DNA of 55,494 nt. It comes from Bryobacterales bacterium (lineage in GTDB: Bacteria; Acidobacteriota; Terriglobia; Bryobacterales; Bryobacteraceae). This document shows, one piece after another, positions 54,801 to 55,494 of this stretch. How positions within the stretch are numbered: the first letter of the stretch is position 1; every line of letters starts with the position of its first letter. Under the pieces are notes generated by a model, which was not told the origin of the DNA, searched no databases, and saw nothing but the letters and a program-made list of their open reading frames with translations. Location of the stretch: NCBI GenBank assembly GCA_016789785.1, contig JAEUQE010000023.1, positions 1 to 55,494 of the forward strand. The letters are read 5' to 3'. The translations under genes were made by a program, and so were the position numbers.

Positions 54801-54981
54801 CGTTGAACTGCTGCGCAACAAAGCTGAGAAAGTTGCCAAGCGAGATCTCGGCGGTCTGCACGCATCCGTCGAATTGATACTGCGTGCCGTTCGGCACCGG
54901 AGTGAGTGATGCGTCGAGTGATACCGGAATCGAGCCGATGATCAGATTGATTCCGACTCGCAGGTCGACAGTGGTTGCCAT
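51823..54981 (-). CDS. DUF6603-domain protein
   Basis: 1052 residues. Residues of about 170-760 match the DUF6603 pattern in order: INKTFGPVNLKQIGLNYSSG, GGLQIGGAFEKV, GEVIVQVASFGLKAMGGYA, DIPLGGPPFLFVTGFAGGFG, GEYWVAAGIQFTSFEMI, HLSGGFAFYTWFSG, FVVSLGGYN, YPDVPRLKMNFG and YVWGPPFGGKATVDLDV. The N-terminal ~150 residues and C-terminal ~250 residues are further beta-rich regions. DUF6603 is found in scattered bacteria and fungi and has no assigned role. The many amphipathic beta repeats suggest an extended beta-structure. There is no signal peptide. AAAAGGGG precedes the ATG. Confidence 0.9.
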   Translation of the reverse strand: MATTVDLRVGINLIIGSIPVSLDASLTPVPNGTQYQFDGCVQTAEISLGNFLSFVAQQFNVNLQLPPELNLEAKIDYIAGQVIYTKPTTGNPSTQLGAAAKFELTIEGEDHPLILSFYAASNIQSPAPASGNPYVVGAAIELDLDFSKLPVVGVIPGFQDLTLTKIGFSYSNTAGSTTPVNFAIPQVDTSANPLYTGSDPNSRNANAYSISTTGNQGTFNLGAQGFSLTAGFMNKASGETLNNFALPMSLPAAPSTQTSQPAPYYPQTTSPPASPVHWISINKTFGPVNLKQIGLNYSSGEASFGFSAGFTLAAFSLDLQGLTITFPMPLPGQPAGKTTSFDLQGLSFDFDRGGLQIGGAFEKVMQNGFPAYYGEVIVQVASFGLKAMGGYAPAHNGTPASFFLYANIDIPLGGPPFLFVTGFAGGFGINNSLILPTIDTLPGYLLLPGNAPQEGSSAANTIQQVLPKLVQIFQPEPGEYWVAAGIQFTSFEMINAFALVTVAFGVDLQIGVLGSCSMTLPTGDPYPVAYVEIDLVASFTPANGLLAVAGVLSPASFLYGGFVHLSGGFAFYTWFSGTNQGNFVVSLGGYNSAYSKPSIYPDVPRLKMNFGLGPLQVTGQAYFALTPAMMMAGISMSATWSSGPIKAWLDVGVDFLIAWAPFNYAADAYLSIGCSANLGLLTINVHVGATLYVWGPPFGGKATVDLDVISFTIKFGAAPAPPPPVGWSAFRTNFLPQDSSSSTTRLPRMALATAPADPPPTTNIIKASVQSGLLQSNVDGFDWIVDPETFVIVTNSTIPANNAQWALSAQQNATIPDAVSSYNPQAPTANLPYLNLPAGTQTFSADLVWNPSLSIGPMNQNNVQSFHVIQLCKRGPSDPPGTFSDYLYSVTAQPLLTPSSAALWASAPAQKNANDASFVNATLTGFQISPIPQQPDEVSGVPLGDLLFEPGNTASFSYQSQAVDSSYTVQSSIDAQQDLIIQISGAYSENITNSGYVLSALADPWVSSQRASLLDDLTANGFSTYTSSEIDVSVLATETALTDWPVVELLGA

Positions 54982-55002
54982 GATGCCCCTTTTGCACGGC
55001 GA

Positions 55003-55494
55003 TTACTGCATGTTGGTCGCGGTTGATGTTTTCGTTGCCTTGAATGAGATCGCGATACTCTGCACCTGAAGCCAGTTGGCAAGTTCGCCGGGCAGGCTGA
55101 TCAATCCGTCGGTGGGATTGGATCCCTGCATGTCCACGCTGATGGAGAACAGAAACTCGCTGGTGGTGGAGTTGATTTCGAACGACTGGATGTTGATCAC
55201 GGTTGTGTTCGCTGAGGTGAACGGATTCGCACTGTTGATCATGCCCGGGAACTGCTGTTGGACGGTGTTGAGATTCGGGTTCTGTGCCAGGCTGCCCGTG
55301 CCGGCGCCGAGTTGCTGTTCAATGAAGCTGATGATCGCGCCCAGATTGATCATCACCGGCGGATCATCCGGCTGGCGGTCGAGCTTGAACAGGAACCCGT
55401 TCTGCACACCGTCTTGTGCCGCCGAGTCGCCGATGACGATTTCCGAGGCGAGCGGTACCGGTTCGCCCGCAATGAGAAGCCTGGCCTTGAAGGA
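55003..55494 (-). CDS. Unknown beta-rich protein, 5' end beyond the window
   Basis: The minus-strand frame is open to the last base of the window (KARLLIAGEPVPLASEIVI, then DSAAQDGVQNGFLFKLDRQ), so at least 163 residues precede the stop at 55003. A GTG at 55407 is probably internal because the coding character continues past it. The visible part alternates beta segments (VMINLGAIISFIEQQLGAG, SFEINSTTSEFLFSISVDMQ). No domain is recognised. It is 21 bp upstream of the DUF6603 gene and is the first visible gene of the cluster. Confidence 0.75.
   Translation of the reverse strand, partial: SFKARLLIAGEPVPLASEIVIGDSAAQDGVQNGFLFKLDRQPDDPPVMINLGAIISFIEQQLGAGTGSLAQNPNLNTVQQQFPGMINSANPFTSANTTVINIQSFEINSTTSEFLFSISVDMQGSNPTDGLISLPGELANWLQVQSIAISFKATKTSTATNMQ

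Overview
The window reads as a chromosomal segment of a GC-rich Acidobacteriota bacterium, most like the Solibacter/Bryobacter group. Three things point there: a TonB-dependent receptor with an N-terminal carboxypeptidase-regulatory-like domain, an ADOP-type (acidobacterial duplicated orphan permease) gene coupled to a PadR regulator, and an ECF sigma factor followed by a Ser/Thr kinase-TPR protein. The tmRNA tag visible here is (A)ANTQFAYAA. The assignment is inferred from gene content; there is no rRNA in the window.

Positions 1-13.9 kb: the 3' end of a heme-motif/TPR gene, a DHFR-like reductase and a large outer-membrane receptor whose promoter region carries an intact ISKra4-type insertion sequence. 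The IS has 19-bp inverted repeats, a perfect 9-bp target duplication and two ORFs apparently joined by -1 frameshifting. Then come two antitoxin genes without working toxins, a B12-binding radical SAM protein, a small GIY-YIG nuclease next to two 123-bp direct repeats that abut the 3' end of the tmRNA gene, a zinc-ribbon protein, a triple-RidA exported protein and a KDG-kinase-like sugar kinase.

Positions 14-28.7 kb: an ADOP permease and its PadR repressor with a perfect palindromic operator, a secreted GH-like protein, a peptidoglycan-binding/C39 peptidase, a secreted heparinase-like protein, an intact higA-like antitoxin behind a wrecked higB-like toxin, an FHA-GAF-PP2C phosphatase with a Fur regulator, an ACT-domain protein that is probably leaderless, a structured RNA of about 190 nt ending in an intrinsic terminator (possibly 6S-like), and an exported TPR protein.

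Positions 28.7-38.2 kb: an anti-sigma/ECF pair, a small membrane protein, a lacI-galT pair, the two-gene agmatine-to-putrescine pathway (aguB-aguA), a second ECF factor with a kinase-TPR gene, and dispersed repeats with covarying hairpins.

Positions 38.2-55.5 kb: the most unusual region. It is one minus-strand run of ten tightly packed, mostly overlapping genes entering from the right edge. In order of transcription: a partial unknown protein, a DUF6603 protein, three large unknown proteins, a FISUMP-domain protein, a double-GT2/TPR glycosyltransferase, two paralogous GGX-repeat (polyglycine-like) proteins, and a signal-peptide/PEP-CTERM protein. It looks like a dedicated, uncharacterised surface or matrix structure in which a glycosyltransferase is coupled to glycine-repeat proteins.
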